64,000 nt of DNA, from positions 1 through 64,000 of the forward strand of contig NZ_JAAVUS010000006.1 in NCBI RefSeq assembly GCF_018449525.1. The letters are read 5' to 3'. A program made the position numbers and the translations under genes. Below the pieces are notes generated by a model, which saw only the letters and a program-made list of their open reading frames with translations, was not told the DNA's origin and did not search any database. This document shows, in pieces, positions 55,994-64,000 of the stretch. The DNA is from Bradyrhizobium sp. dw_78. GTDB taxonomy: Bacteria > Pseudomonadota > Alphaproteobacteria > Rhizobiales > Xanthobacteraceae. Every line of letters starts with the position of its first letter. Position 1 is the stretch's first letter.

Positions 55994-56692
55994 TCAATTA
56001 TCGCCCGGCCGTTCCCAGATCAGGCTTTGCCGCCACTTGGCCCGCAGCACGTCGCGCCGCTCCGGATATTTTTCGCCGAGATAGTCCGCGCCGACGACGC
56101 GGTCGGTGCGAAAACTGCGAAAATCGCCGCGCAGCTCGCACCAGGCCGCGAGCAGCCGCACCGCCTCGAGATAGCCGATGGCGATCGGCCAGATCGTGCG
56201 TTCGCTATCGCGGCCGCGCTCGTCGCGATAGCGCAACGCGATTTTCTTTCCTTCATGAATCTGTACCCGCGTTCGCACCATGTCGATGCGGTCAGGTTCC
56301 CTGTTCCAGGCCGTCTGGGCGCGGCTGGCCGGCTCCAGCACGAAAGGTCTCAGCCGTTCGGGAACGGTGTCGGCGATTTTTGCGATCAGGTCGTCGGCGG
56401 CGCGCGCCAGCACCGGGTCGGCATGTGTCGCCACCCATTGCGCGCCGAGCACGGCGGCTTCGATCTCATCGGGCGTCAGCATCAGTGGCGGCAGGTCGAA
56501 TCCCTTCTCCAGGATATAGCCCATGCCGGCCTCGCCGCGGATCGGTACGCGCTGTCCGATCAGGGTGGCGATGTCGCGATAGATCGTCCGCTTCGAGGTC
56601 TCGAGCTCTTCGGCGATGGAGTCCGCGGTCAGCGGCCTGCGGCTGCGCCGGAGCACCTGAATGATCTGAAACAGCCGGTCGGCGCGTCTCAT
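55994..56692 (-). CDS. HTH/WYL-domain transcriptional regulator (YafY-like)
   Basis: 232 residues. N-terminal HTH_11 (MRRADRLFQIIQVLRRSRRPLTADSIAEELETSKRTIYRDIATL is the family opening), a linker, and a WYL domain (~135-210; ALRYRDERGRDSERTIWPIA, LAAWCELRGDFRSFRTDRV). It is divergent from a small gene and the glutathione-transferase-like gene. Two near-identical 24-base dyads lie in front of those two genes and are the probable operators for this regulator. Confidence 0.92.
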   Translation of the reverse strand: MRRADRLFQIIQVLRRSRRPLTADSIAEELETSKRTIYRDIATLIGQRVPIRGEAGMGYILEKGFDLPPLMLTPDEIEAAVLGAQWVATHADPVLARAADDLIAKIADTVPERLRPFVLEPASRAQTAWNREPDRIDMVRTRVQIHEGKKIALRYRDERGRDSERTIWPIAIGYLEAVRLLAAWCELRGDFRSFRTDRVVGADYLGEKYPERRDVLRAKWRQSLIWERPGDN

Positions 56693-56727
56693 GTCGGCTC
56701 TCTCTCAATGACGGATGGGCTTACCGA

Positions 56728-56751
56728 TGCTGACAGCATGTTGGCAGCAGG
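56728..56751. promoter_or_regulatory. Candidate operator 1 of the WYL regulator
   Basis: TGCTGACAGCATGTTGGCAGCAGG: TGCTG and CAGCA arms around a CATG core. Lies 36 bases before the regulator's own start, in the divergent promoter, and 22 of 24 bases match the site at 57036. Confidence 0.75.
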
Positions 56752-56796
56752 CGGTTTCTATAACGGGACAACATTTCAACTGAAGGGAATTTGTCC

Positions 56797-57069
56797 ATGG
56801 TGATTCTCGATGGCTTCGCAAGATTCCAGCCGTTCTGGCGGGCGCAGGCCTGGGCCGCGGAATGCCTGATTTCCGTTCACGGCGGCTCCGGGGATGTCCG
56901 CTGGGCGATCGCTGCACAGGTCTTGCGCGGGTTGGCCGCATTGCAGGTCGTCGCGCACCGGCTTCTGGCCTCGTGGGCGCAAAATATCATGCGCCGCGCC
57001 TGGCGGGGAGCGCGTTTTGCCGCCGTCATGACCGCTGCTGACACCATGGTGGCAGCAGGGGACAGGTAG
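56797..57069 (+). CDS. Small hypothetical protein between WYL regulator and GST-like gene
   Basis: 90 residues; ATG at 56797 with AAGGGA 9 bases ahead. Rich in Ala, Trp and Arg with helical stretches (FWRAQAWAAECLI, QVLRGLAALQVVAHRLLASW). No family recognised. The last codons (TAADTMVAAGDR) are written by the second operator-like site, so either the gene is real and tolerates that, or only a leader is present. Placement behind operator 1 favours a genuine gene of the regulon, but it is uncertain. Confidence 0.5.
   Translation: MVILDGFARFQPFWRAQAWAAECLISVHGGSGDVRWAIAAQVLRGLAALQVVAHRLLASWAQNIMRRAWRGARFAAVMTAADTMVAAGDR
57036..57059. promoter_or_regulatory. Candidate operator 2 of the WYL regulator
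   Basis: TGCTGACACCATGGTGGCAGCAGG, two bases different from the site at 56728. Sits ~45 bases before the glutathione-transferase-like gene and inside the 3' end of the small gene. Confidence 0.75.
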
Positions 57070-57104
57070 CCTCTCGCGTCGGTCCAGTCGATCAGGAGCT
57101 TATG

Positions 57105-57833
57105 ATGATTACGCTGTACGGTTTGGGGGCAGGTTTTGGACTGCCGGAAATCAGCCCATTCGTGACCAAGACCGAAGTCCAGTTGAAGATGGCGGGTCTT
57201 GCCTATCGCAAGCAGAGGTCGATGCCGCCGGCGTCTCCCAAAGGGCAGTTGCCCTATATCGAGGATGATTCCGAGCGCATCGCCGATTCCACCTTCATCC
57301 GCGCCCATATCGAGCGCAAATACGGTTTCGATTTCGACACTGGGCTTGATCTGCAACAGCGGGCGCAGGCCTGGGCATTCGAGCGGATGATCGAGCATCA
57401 CATCTATTGGGCGCTGATTGGCGCGCGCTGGGTCGATGCCGACAATTTTGCCAAGGGGCCGGCGCATTTCTTCGATGGCGCGCCGGACAATGTCCGGGAG
57501 AAGCTGCGCGAGGACGCGCAACTCCGCGTCGCCGAGAATTATCTCATCAGCGGTCTTGGCCGTCACGCCCCGGATGACGACGTCGATCTCGCCATGCGCT
57601 CGTTGTTCGCATTGTCGGTTCAACTCGGAGACAAGCTGTATCTGATGGGCGACACGCCCTGCGGCGCCGATGCCGCCGCCTTCGGCGCACTGGCCGGAAT
57701 CCTGACGCCGTTCTTTGAGTCGAAACTGCGCGAACGCGCCGAGCAGTTTCAAAATCTTGTCGCCTATGTCGACCGCATGATGCTCCATTATTATCCGGAC
57801 TTCGCCTGGACGCCGTTGCGGCAGGCGGCCTGA
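57105..57833 (+). CDS. Glutathione S-transferase-like protein (metaxin/FAX type)
   Basis: 242 residues. Tandem ATGs at 57102 and 57105 follow AGGAG; the second has better spacing. N-terminal thioredoxin-like half (ITLYGLGAGFGLPEISPFVTKTEVQLKMAGL, SPKGQLPYIEDDSERIADSTFI) and an all-helical C-terminal half ending YVDRMMLHYYPDFAW. The pattern is that of bacterial Tom37/failed-axon-like GSTs. The glutathione-contact region is partly kept. Likely regulated by the WYL protein through the 24-base site just upstream. Confidence 0.88.
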   Translation: MITLYGLGAGFGLPEISPFVTKTEVQLKMAGLAYRKQRSMPPASPKGQLPYIEDDSERIADSTFIRAHIERKYGFDFDTGLDLQQRAQAWAFERMIEHHIYWALIGARWVDADNFAKGPAHFFDGAPDNVREKLREDAQLRVAENYLISGLGRHAPDDDVDLAMRSLFALSVQLGDKLYLMGDTPCGADAAAFGALAGILTPFFESKLRERAEQFQNLVAYVDRMMLHYYPDFAWTPLRQAA

Positions 57834-57839
57834 AGAAAC

Positions 57840-58469
57840 TCAGTGCGCGGGAGAGGGCTGGCCCTTCAGGGCAGCCAGCTCCGCTTCCAGTTCCGCGATG
57901 CGCACGTCGCGCGAGGCAAGCGCCGCCGCGACATCCGCGGCGTCGAATTTCTGCGGGATGTGCTGCGGGCAGTTAGTGTCCCACGCGGCGATCCTGAACA
58001 GGATCGCCTGCTCGGGCCGCGCCTTGTAGCCTTGCGGCATCAGCGAGCGTGTCAGCGCCGGATCGTCGTCGACTACCCGCGCCTCGCCCCAGATCTTGAC
58101 GCGGCGGCGATGGGCATAGTCCATCACGAAAATATGGGCCTTGGGATTTTCGGTGAGATTGCCCTGCGTGATGTATTGCCGGTTGCCGTTGTAATCGGCG
58201 AAGGCCAGCGTGTTCTTGTCCAGGATTTTGACAAAGCCTTTTGGCCCGCCGCGATGCTGGATATAGGGTTGGCCGTCCCGGCTCGCGGTGGCGAGATAGA
58301 AGCTGTTAGTCTCGGCCAAAAAGCCCGCAAGCTTGTCGTCGATCTCGGTGCGCCAGCCGCCGTTTTGTTCGACATGGGCATAGGCATCGCGCGAGCCCTT
58401 GCGCGTTTGCATCGCCTTCACTGCCGGCGTGAACGCCACGTCGCTGGAATAGCCCTGTGGGTCTGACAT
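57840..58469 (-). CDS. Pyridoxamine 5'-phosphate oxidase-family flavoprotein
   Basis: 209 residues; GAGGACCTTCCG precedes the ATG at 58469. Split-barrel FMN fold: FYLATASRDGQPYIQHRGGPKGFVK, LAFADYNGNRQYITQGNL, HRRRVKIWGEARVV. A C-terminal heptad-like helix (ALASRDVRIAELEAELAALK) adds a probable coiled coil not found in PdxH. It is not PdxH itself; relatives often reduce flavin or F420-like substrates. Divergent from a LysR gene, likely its regulator. Convergent with the GST-like gene, six bases between stops. Confidence 0.9.
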   Translation of the reverse strand: MSDPQGYSSDVAFTPAVKAMQTRKGSRDAYAHVEQNGGWRTEIDDKLAGFLAETNSFYLATASRDGQPYIQHRGGPKGFVKILDKNTLAFADYNGNRQYITQGNLTENPKAHIFVMDYAHRRRVKIWGEARVVDDDPALTRSLMPQGYKARPEQAILFRIAAWDTNCPQHIPQKFDAADVAAALASRDVRIAELEAELAALKGQPSPAH

Positions 58470-58597
58470 CGGAAGGTCCTCGGTTGAAGTTCATCCGGCG
58501 CGCTGAAGCCCGCGCCTTACGTAAAACATGGACGTTTCCGTTATTTCCACAATCGGCTGGATTGACACTTCATTGTTGCAGGATATGAAATAATGTC

Positions 58598-59491
58598 ATG
58601 GACCGTCTCGATGCCATGCAGGCTTTTGCCGCGGTCGCCGATCTCAGGGGATTCGCGCCGGCGGCGCGCAAGCTCGGCCTGTCGCCCTCGGCCGTGACCC
58701 GGTTGATCGCGGCGCTGGAAGATCGTCTCGGCGCGCGGCTGCTCCAGCGCACCACGCGGCAGGTTGCGCTGACCGACGCCGGTACGCGCTATCTGGAGCG
58801 GGTCCGGCGCATCCTTGCCGATGTCGAGGAAGCCGAAGGCTCTGCCGAAGGCGAGCGGACCCGGCCGCGCGGGCGGCTGGTGGTTTCGGCGCCGATGGGT
58901 TTTGGCCGTCTGCATGTCAGCCCGGTGATGTCGGCCTATCTGAAACGCTATCCCGAGGTGACCGGCGAATTGCGGCTATCCGACCGCGTGATCAACCTGG
59001 TCGAAGACGGCGTCGATCTTGCGGTCCGGATCGGCCATCTCGCCGATTCCAGCCTGGTTGCGCGCCATGTCGGCGAGATGCGGCGGATCGTGGTCGCCTC
59101 CCAGCGTTATCTCAAGCAGCATGGCGAGCCGAAGACGCCGGAGGCGATCGCAGGACATCAGACGATTCAGTTCGGTGCGGTCTCAATGCCGCCGGACTGG
59201 CGTTTTGTCCGGGATGGCCGCGAGCTTCGCGTCACGGTCGCGCCGCGCTTCGTCACCAACAGCGCCGACGCCGCGATCCAGTATGCCGAACAGGGCGGCG
59301 GCCTGACGCGGGTGCTGGCTTATCAGGCGGCCGAGGCGATCAGGCGCGGCCGCCTCAAAATCGCGCTGGCGAAATTCGAGCCGCCGGCGCTGCCGATCCA
59401 CATCGTCTATCCGACGTCGCGGCTGTTGTCGGCCAAGGTGCGTACCTTCATCGATCTCGTGGTCGAAGCCAGCGATTGGCATTTCGGCTAG
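58598..59491 (+). CDS. LysR-type regulator (divergent from the PNPOx-family gene)
   Basis: 297 residues. DNA-binding start MDRLDAMQAFAAVADLRGFA, then LGLSPSAVTRLIAALEDRLG and LLQRTTRQVALTDAGTRY. Regulatory domain of the large CrgA/DmlR-like class (VSAPMGFGRLHVSPVMSAYL, LAVRIGHLADSSLVAR). The 128-base gap to the flavoprotein gene holds its likely sites. Its stop codon runs straight into a family 1 repeat. Confidence 0.92.
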   Translation: MDRLDAMQAFAAVADLRGFAPAARKLGLSPSAVTRLIAALEDRLGARLLQRTTRQVALTDAGTRYLERVRRILADVEEAEGSAEGERTRPRGRLVVSAPMGFGRLHVSPVMSAYLKRYPEVTGELRLSDRVINLVEDGVDLAVRIGHLADSSLVARHVGEMRRIVVASQRYLKQHGEPKTPEAIAGHQTIQFGAVSMPPDWRFVRDGRELRVTVAPRFVTNSADAAIQYAEQGGGLTRVLAYQAAEAIRRGRLKIALAKFEPPALPIHIVYPTSRLLSAKVRTFIDLVVEASDWHFG

Positions 59492-59594
59492 AGCGTTTTT
59501 GAGCGAAGTGGATACCGGTTCGCGTGAAGAAAACGCGTCAAAACAAAAATCTGGAGCTTCGGTTCTGATTCAATCAGAACCGATTATGCTCCAG
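59490..59594 (+). repeat. Dispersed ~100-bp repeat (family 1)
   Basis: TAGAGCGTTTTTGAGCGAAG (its first bases are the LysR stop codon), CCGGTTCGCGTGAAGAAAA, CGCGTCAAAACAAAAA and a GGTTCTGATTCAATCAGAACC perfect hairpin. The most complete copy. Confidence 0.92.
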
Positions 59595-59603
59595 GTTGAT
59601 GCC

Positions 59604-59717
59604 GTCATTCCGCGTTCTATGTCATCACCCGCGAAAGCGGGTGATCCGGTAAACGCAGCTGTCTCGATATTTACGAGGGCCGCGGCGTACTGGATGCCCC
59701 GCTTTCGCGGGGCATGA
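59604..59717. repeat. REP-like palindromic element (family 2) overlapping a gene end
   Basis: GTCATTCCGCG, CACCCGCGAAAGCGGGTGATCC and CCCCGCTTTCGCGGGGCATGACGG. The right-hand hairpin lies inside the 3' end of the thioesterase gene. Confidence 0.88.
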
Positions 59718-60156
59718 CGGCGGAAGTTGACGCGGGCTCTTCCCGCTTCGGCACCACGCGAAACGTCGCATTGGCGCGGGCGATAACGGCATCATCCGCC
59801 TTGACCAGGCTTTGCGCGAAACAGATCGTGCTGCCGGTCCGGATCACGTCGCTTTCCACCGTCAGCCATTGTCCGATTTTCGCGGAGCCGACGAAATCGA
59901 CCGCCAGGCCGATCGTCACCAGCGACGAGGTCCCTCCTATCTGCAGTGCGCAACTATGGCCCATTGCATTGTCGGCAAGCGCCGCGATCAGGCCGCCATG
60001 GATCAGCCCGCGGGCGTTGGTGTGCGCTCTCGCCAGCCGCAAGCCGATGATGACGGCCTTGTCGGTGCGTTTCGAATAAAGCGGCTCCCAGGGATCGGTG
60101 AGCGGGCTCTGCCGGAAGTGACGCTCGAAGCCTTCGGGGATGTCGGGTGCGGTCAT
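59671..60156 (-). CDS. PaaI-like hotdog-fold thioesterase with REP-encoded C-terminus
   Basis: 161 residues. Hotdog domain ~30-140: TNARGLIHGGLIAALADNAMG is the PaaI/YdiI active-site helix, VTIGLAVDFVGSAKIGQWL the next strand. The family normally ends near VVPKREE; the last ~18 residues (SAVMPRESGASSTPRPS) are read from the palindromic repeat, which has taken over the stop. Cytosolic acyl-CoA thioesterase of unknown substrate. No operon partners. Confidence 0.88.
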   Translation of the reverse strand: MTAPDIPEGFERHFRQSPLTDPWEPLYSKRTDKAVIIGLRLARAHTNARGLIHGGLIAALADNAMGHSCALQIGGTSSLVTIGLAVDFVGSAKIGQWLTVESDVIRTGSTICFAQSLVKADDAVIARANATFRVVPKREEPASTSAVMPRESGASSTPRPS

Positions 60157-60269
60157 GTTCGGCTCGCAGGGTGGCGGATACCACCATTGAACGCGAAACC
60201 CGTGACGGTTTCACCGCCTACAAAGTTTTAAACAGGATTTGCCGAGGTGTTTGAAACCTAGACACATGC

Positions 60270-60353
60270 ATGTCATTCCGGGGCACGCGAAGCGTGAACC
60301 CGGGTCTCGAGGTTCCGGGTTCGATGCGTTGCATCGCCCCGGAACGACGGCAA
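60270..60353. repeat. REP-like palindromic element (family 2)
   Basis: GTCATTCCGGGGCACGCGAAGCGTG, then GGTTCCGGGTTCGATGC-GTT-GCATCG and CCCCGGAACGACGG. Lies downstream of pobA. Confidence 0.85.
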
Positions 60354-60382
60354 TTATTCGCAATGACTAAGACAGCAAATGC

Positions 60383-61627
<1,245 letters not shown>

Positions 61628-61640
61628 TTATATCATATAA
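61628..61640. promoter_or_regulatory. Perfect inverted repeat in front of pobA
   Basis: TTATAT-C-ATATAA, 46 bases upstream of the pobA start and in the -10/-35 range. A MarR-type operator would look like this. Regulator not in the window. Confidence 0.5.
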
Positions 61641-61884
61641 CAATGCCCGCAAAGAGCATTCAAAGCGCCATGCCGGGGAGGGAGATACTGCCCACGAGAA
61701 AAAGCCGTTGGCGATGGACCGCATCGCGTGACGCCGGTTCGGCTGCGGCTGATCAAGCAGGCGGTGACAAACGGCGAACGCTTCGGGCTTTACGGTCCTG
61801 AACGATGATCGCCTCGTCAGGGACGCAACGGCCAAGCGCCTCCACCCGTGAACCTGCGCCATCCTGTCATTGACTCCTCCGTAA

Positions 61885-61905
61885 ATAATTATAAAACATA
61901 ACTAT
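61885..61905. promoter_or_regulatory. Inverted repeat in front of the couAB-like genes
   Basis: ATAATTAT-AAAAC-ATAACTAT, arms matching in 7 of 8 bases, 23 bases before the ATG. AT-rich in a GC-rich setting. In Rhodopseudomonas the couAB genes are repressed by the MarR protein CouR; this is a candidate for such a site. Confidence 0.55.
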
Positions 61906-61928
61906 TCTGGGTAGGACATAATAAGCCC

Positions 61929-62729
61929 ATGGGAAACGCCGCTGCTGCCGCCGATCGGGCCGGGCTGCTCAAGGTCGAGCTGTCAGGCCCGGTCTTGACC
62001 GTGGGCCTCAACCGTCCGGCCAAGCGCAATGCGCTGAACGACGGCCTCATCCTGGCGCTCCAGGATTGCTTCGCGAATCTTCCGGAGGGAATCGGCTCCG
62101 TCGTCCTTCACGGTATCGGCGATCATTTCTCTTCCGGCCTCGATCTTTCCGAACTGACCGAGCACGACGCCACCGAAGGGTTGCGGCATTCGCAAATGTG
62201 GCACCGGGTGTTCGACCGGATTCAATATAGCCGCGTGCCGGTCATCGCCGCGCTGAAGGGCGCGGTGATCGGCGGCGGGCTGGAACTGGCCTGCGCCGCC
62301 CACATTCGCGTCGCCGAGCCCTCGGCCTATTTCGCGTTGCCGGAAGGCCAGCGCGGCATTTTCGTCGGTGGCGGCGGATCGGTGCGGCTGCCGCGGCTGA
62401 TCGGCGTCGCGCGGATGGCGGACATGATGCTGACCGGGCGGGTGTATGCGGCGGCCGAGGGGGCCTTGTACGGCTTTACGCAATATCTCACCGAGGCGGG
62501 CGGCGGTCTGCCCAAGGCGATGGAGCTTGCCGAAAAAGTCGCGGGCAACGCGCCGCTGACGAATTTCGCGGTGTTGCAGGCGCTGCCGATGATCGCGGAA
62601 GCCAATCCGCAGGCGGGGCTGTTGATGGAGTCCCTGATGGCGACGGTGGCGCAGAGCGACAAGGAGGCCAAGCGCCGGATCCGCGCATTTCTCGACCGCA
62701 AGACCGCCAAGGTGAAACCCGCCCCATGA
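61929..62729 (+). CDS. couA: Crotonase-family hydratase/lyase of hydroxycinnamoyl-CoA (CouA-like)
   Basis: 266 residues. Crotonase motifs: GLNRPAKRNALNDG, DHFSSGLDLSELTE and KGAVIGGGLELACAAHIRVA. It overlaps the next gene, a feruloyl/coumaroyl-CoA ligase, by four bases (ATGA), the pairing found for couAB in Rhodopseudomonas palustris. There the pair turns p-coumarate and ferulate into the CoA ester and then into the aldehyde. With pobA divergent, 4-hydroxybenzoate is a likely later intermediate. The symbol rests on context as much as sequence. Confidence 0.8.
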   Translation: MGNAAAAADRAGLLKVELSGPVLTVGLNRPAKRNALNDGLILALQDCFANLPEGIGSVVLHGIGDHFSSGLDLSELTEHDATEGLRHSQMWHRVFDRIQYSRVPVIAALKGAVIGGGLELACAAHIRVAEPSAYFALPEGQRGIFVGGGGSVRLPRLIGVARMADMMLTGRVYAAAEGALYGFTQYLTEAGGGLPKAMELAEKVAGNAPLTNFAVLQALPMIAEANPQAGLLMESLMATVAQSDKEAKRRIRAFLDRKTAKVKPAP

Positions 62730-64000
62730 GCGCGAAACCCGATACCGCGGTCCCCGCCGGGAAAAGCAGCGCGCCGTTGCGCGCGATTTCGTTCGGCGAT
62801 CCCGCGGTGTCGGTCGAGCGCCGCCATGACGGCACCGTCTATCTGCGGCCCAAGGCTGAGCTCGGCGGCTATCCGGTGCGGCTCACCGACCGCCTGCATC
62901 ATTGGGCCAAGGCTGCGCCGGGTCGCGTGTTCATGGCCGAGCGCGATGGCGCCGGCTGGCGCCGGGTCACCTATGCGCAATTGTTGGATTCGAGCCGGCA
63001 TATCGCATCGGCGCTGCTCGCCCGCGGCCTGTCGGCGGAGCGGCCGGTTGTCATTCTCTCAGGCAATTCGATCGATCACGCCGTGCTGGCGTTCGGCGCG
63101 CTGTATGCCGGCATTCCGTTTTGTCCGGTCTCGGCCGCCTATTCGCTGATCTCGAAGGATTACGGCAAGCTTGCTTTTGCGATGAAGCTGCTGACGCCGG
63201 GGCTGGTGTTCGCCGACGACGCGGACAAATTCGCCGACGCGTTGGCCGCCAATGTCCCCGATACGGTCGAGATCGCGGCCTCGCGCGGTGCAGTGCCCGG
63301 CCGCGACGTGACAGGGTTGGCCGATCTGCTGGCGGCGCCGGAACATCCCGGCCTCGATGCGGCGCATGAGGCGATCGGCCCGGACACAATCGCCAAATTC
63401 CTGCTGACGTCGGGCTCGACCGGTAATCCCAAGGCGGTCATCAACACCCAGCGCATGCTCTGCGCCAACCAGGTGATGCTGCGCGAGACGCTGGCGTTCC
63501 TGAAGGACGAGCCGCCCGTCATCGTCGACTGGCTGCCGTGGAATCACACTTTTGGCGGCAATCACAATGTCGGTCTGACGCTGTTCAACGGCGGCTCGAT
63601 GTATCTCGACGAGGGCAAGCCGGTGCCCGGCGGCATCGAGGAAACCGTGCGCAATCTTCGCGAGATTTCGCCGACGGCGTATTTCAACGTGCCGAAGGGA
63701 TATGAATCGCTGCTGCCCTATTTGCGCGACGATCGGGCGTTGCGTGAGAAATTCTTTCACCGTCTGCACGCGATGTTCTTCTCCGGCGCGGCGATGTCGC
63801 CCTATGTCTGGAACAGCCTCGATGAACTCTCGGCGCAGCAGAAAGGCTATCGGGTGCCGATGCTGACCGGGCTTGGCGCCACCGAGACCGCGCCGTTTTT
63901 CATGTCGGTGCGGCCCGATACCAGCCGCTCCGGCCATGTCGGTCTTCCGGTCTTGGGCAGCGACGCCAAGCTGGTCCCGAACAACGGCAAGCTGGAAATT
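62726..64000 (+). CDS. couB: Feruloyl/p-coumaroyl-CoA ligase (CouB-like), 3' end outside window
   Basis: 425 residues visible; the gene runs off the window. AMP-binding acyl-CoA synthetase: P-loop LLTSGSTGNPKAVINT (~230-245), DWLPWNHTFGGNHN, and the A5 region LTGLGATETAPFF. The N-terminus (GTVYLRPKAELGGYPVRLTDRL) is typical of feruloyl-CoA synthetases. It activates hydroxycinnamic acids with ATP and CoA for the CouA-like enzyme encoded just before. ATG overlaps the upstream stop. Confidence 0.87.
   Translation, partial: MSAKPDTAVPAGKSSAPLRAISFGDPAVSVERRHDGTVYLRPKAELGGYPVRLTDRLHHWAKAAPGRVFMAERDGAGWRRVTYAQLLDSSRHIASALLARGLSAERPVVILSGNSIDHAVLAFGALYAGIPFCPVSAAYSLISKDYGKLAFAMKLLTPGLVFADDADKFADALAANVPDTVEIAASRGAVPGRDVTGLADLLAAPEHPGLDAAHEAIGPDTIAKFLLTSGSTGNPKAVINTQRMLCANQVMLRETLAFLKDEPPVIVDWLPWNHTFGGNHNVGLTLFNGGSMYLDEGKPVPGGIEETVRNLREISPTAYFNVPKGYESLLPYLRDDRALREKFFHRLHAMFFSGAAMSPYVWNSLDELSAQQKGYRVPMLTGLGATETAPFFMSVRPDTSRSGHVGLPVLGSDAKLVPNNGKLEI

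Overview
The window is high-GC DNA (AT-rich only in a few intergenic stretches) with the gene content, codon style and dispersed palindromic repeats of a Bradyrhizobium or Rhodopseudomonas-type alphaproteobacterium (Nitrobacteraceae). Pointers are an Irr-type iron control element in front of a membrane-bound ferritin (mbfA), a couAB/pobA-like aromatic cluster, GlsB/YeaQ, DUF1236 and DUF1127 small proteins, and many solo LysR and ABC genes. It looks like chromosomal background: no tRNA, rRNA, phage, integrase, insertion sequence or CRISPR array was seen.

Layout. 1-8 kb: end of a NitT/TauT-type binding protein, a LuxR-type regulator with a degenerate receiver, a fumarase/aspartase-superfamily lyase followed by an M29 aminopeptidase, a cupin, a secreted MBL-fold protein, and an alpha/beta hydrolase broken by one in-frame TGA. 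8-10.5 kb: a two-gene ABC-2 exporter. 10.6-19.4 kb: a surface-protein locus, consisting of a periplasmic LapG-like cysteine protease, a divergent 1707-residue FecR/cadherin-like/beta-helix protein with a type I secretion-like C-terminus, and a CHASE2 adenylate cyclase. 19.5-28.7 kb: a complete peptide/amide ABC importer with two divergent binding proteins and, embedded between its two ATPase genes, an AtzG-like small protein plus an amidase. 30-33 kb: a type I secretion ABC protein and its HlyD adaptor. 33-40 kb: a CinA-like protein and a second MBL protein, then a tcuBAC-like tricarballylate/citrate module with a LysR regulator. 40-50 kb: a mix of small regulators, SDRs, crotonases, an amidase, cytochrome b561, mbfA and a nitroreductase. 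50-53 kb: a cyclic-nucleotide-gated K+ channel, a membrane protein with a cyclic-nucleotide-binding domain and a DUF6537-like protein. 53-60 kb: small proteins, many repeats, and a WYL regulator with paired operator-like sites. 60-64 kb: pobA divergent from couAB-like genes for hydroxycinnamate breakdown; the last gene runs off the window.

How the genes fit together. Three functional themes stand out. (1) Surface adhesion with cyclic-AMP signalling: protease, giant surface protein and cyclase are contiguous, with a type I exporter 11 kb away and two candidate cyclic-nucleotide receptors farther on. (2) Uptake and hydrolysis of an amide or peptide by one transporter-amidase operon. (3) Plant-derived aromatic acid catabolism: hydroxycinnamate to 4-hydroxybenzoate (CouAB-like), then to protocatechuate (PobA). 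Iron control is visible at mbfA.

Four classes of dispersed repeats fill many intergenic gaps: a ~100-bp element (541, 53439, 55873, 59490), REP-like palindromes ending in CCGGAATGACG-type sequence, a CTCTCCC...GGGAGAG palindrome family, and a GGTGGGCACGG-type element. One REP has been read into the 3' end of a thioesterase gene.
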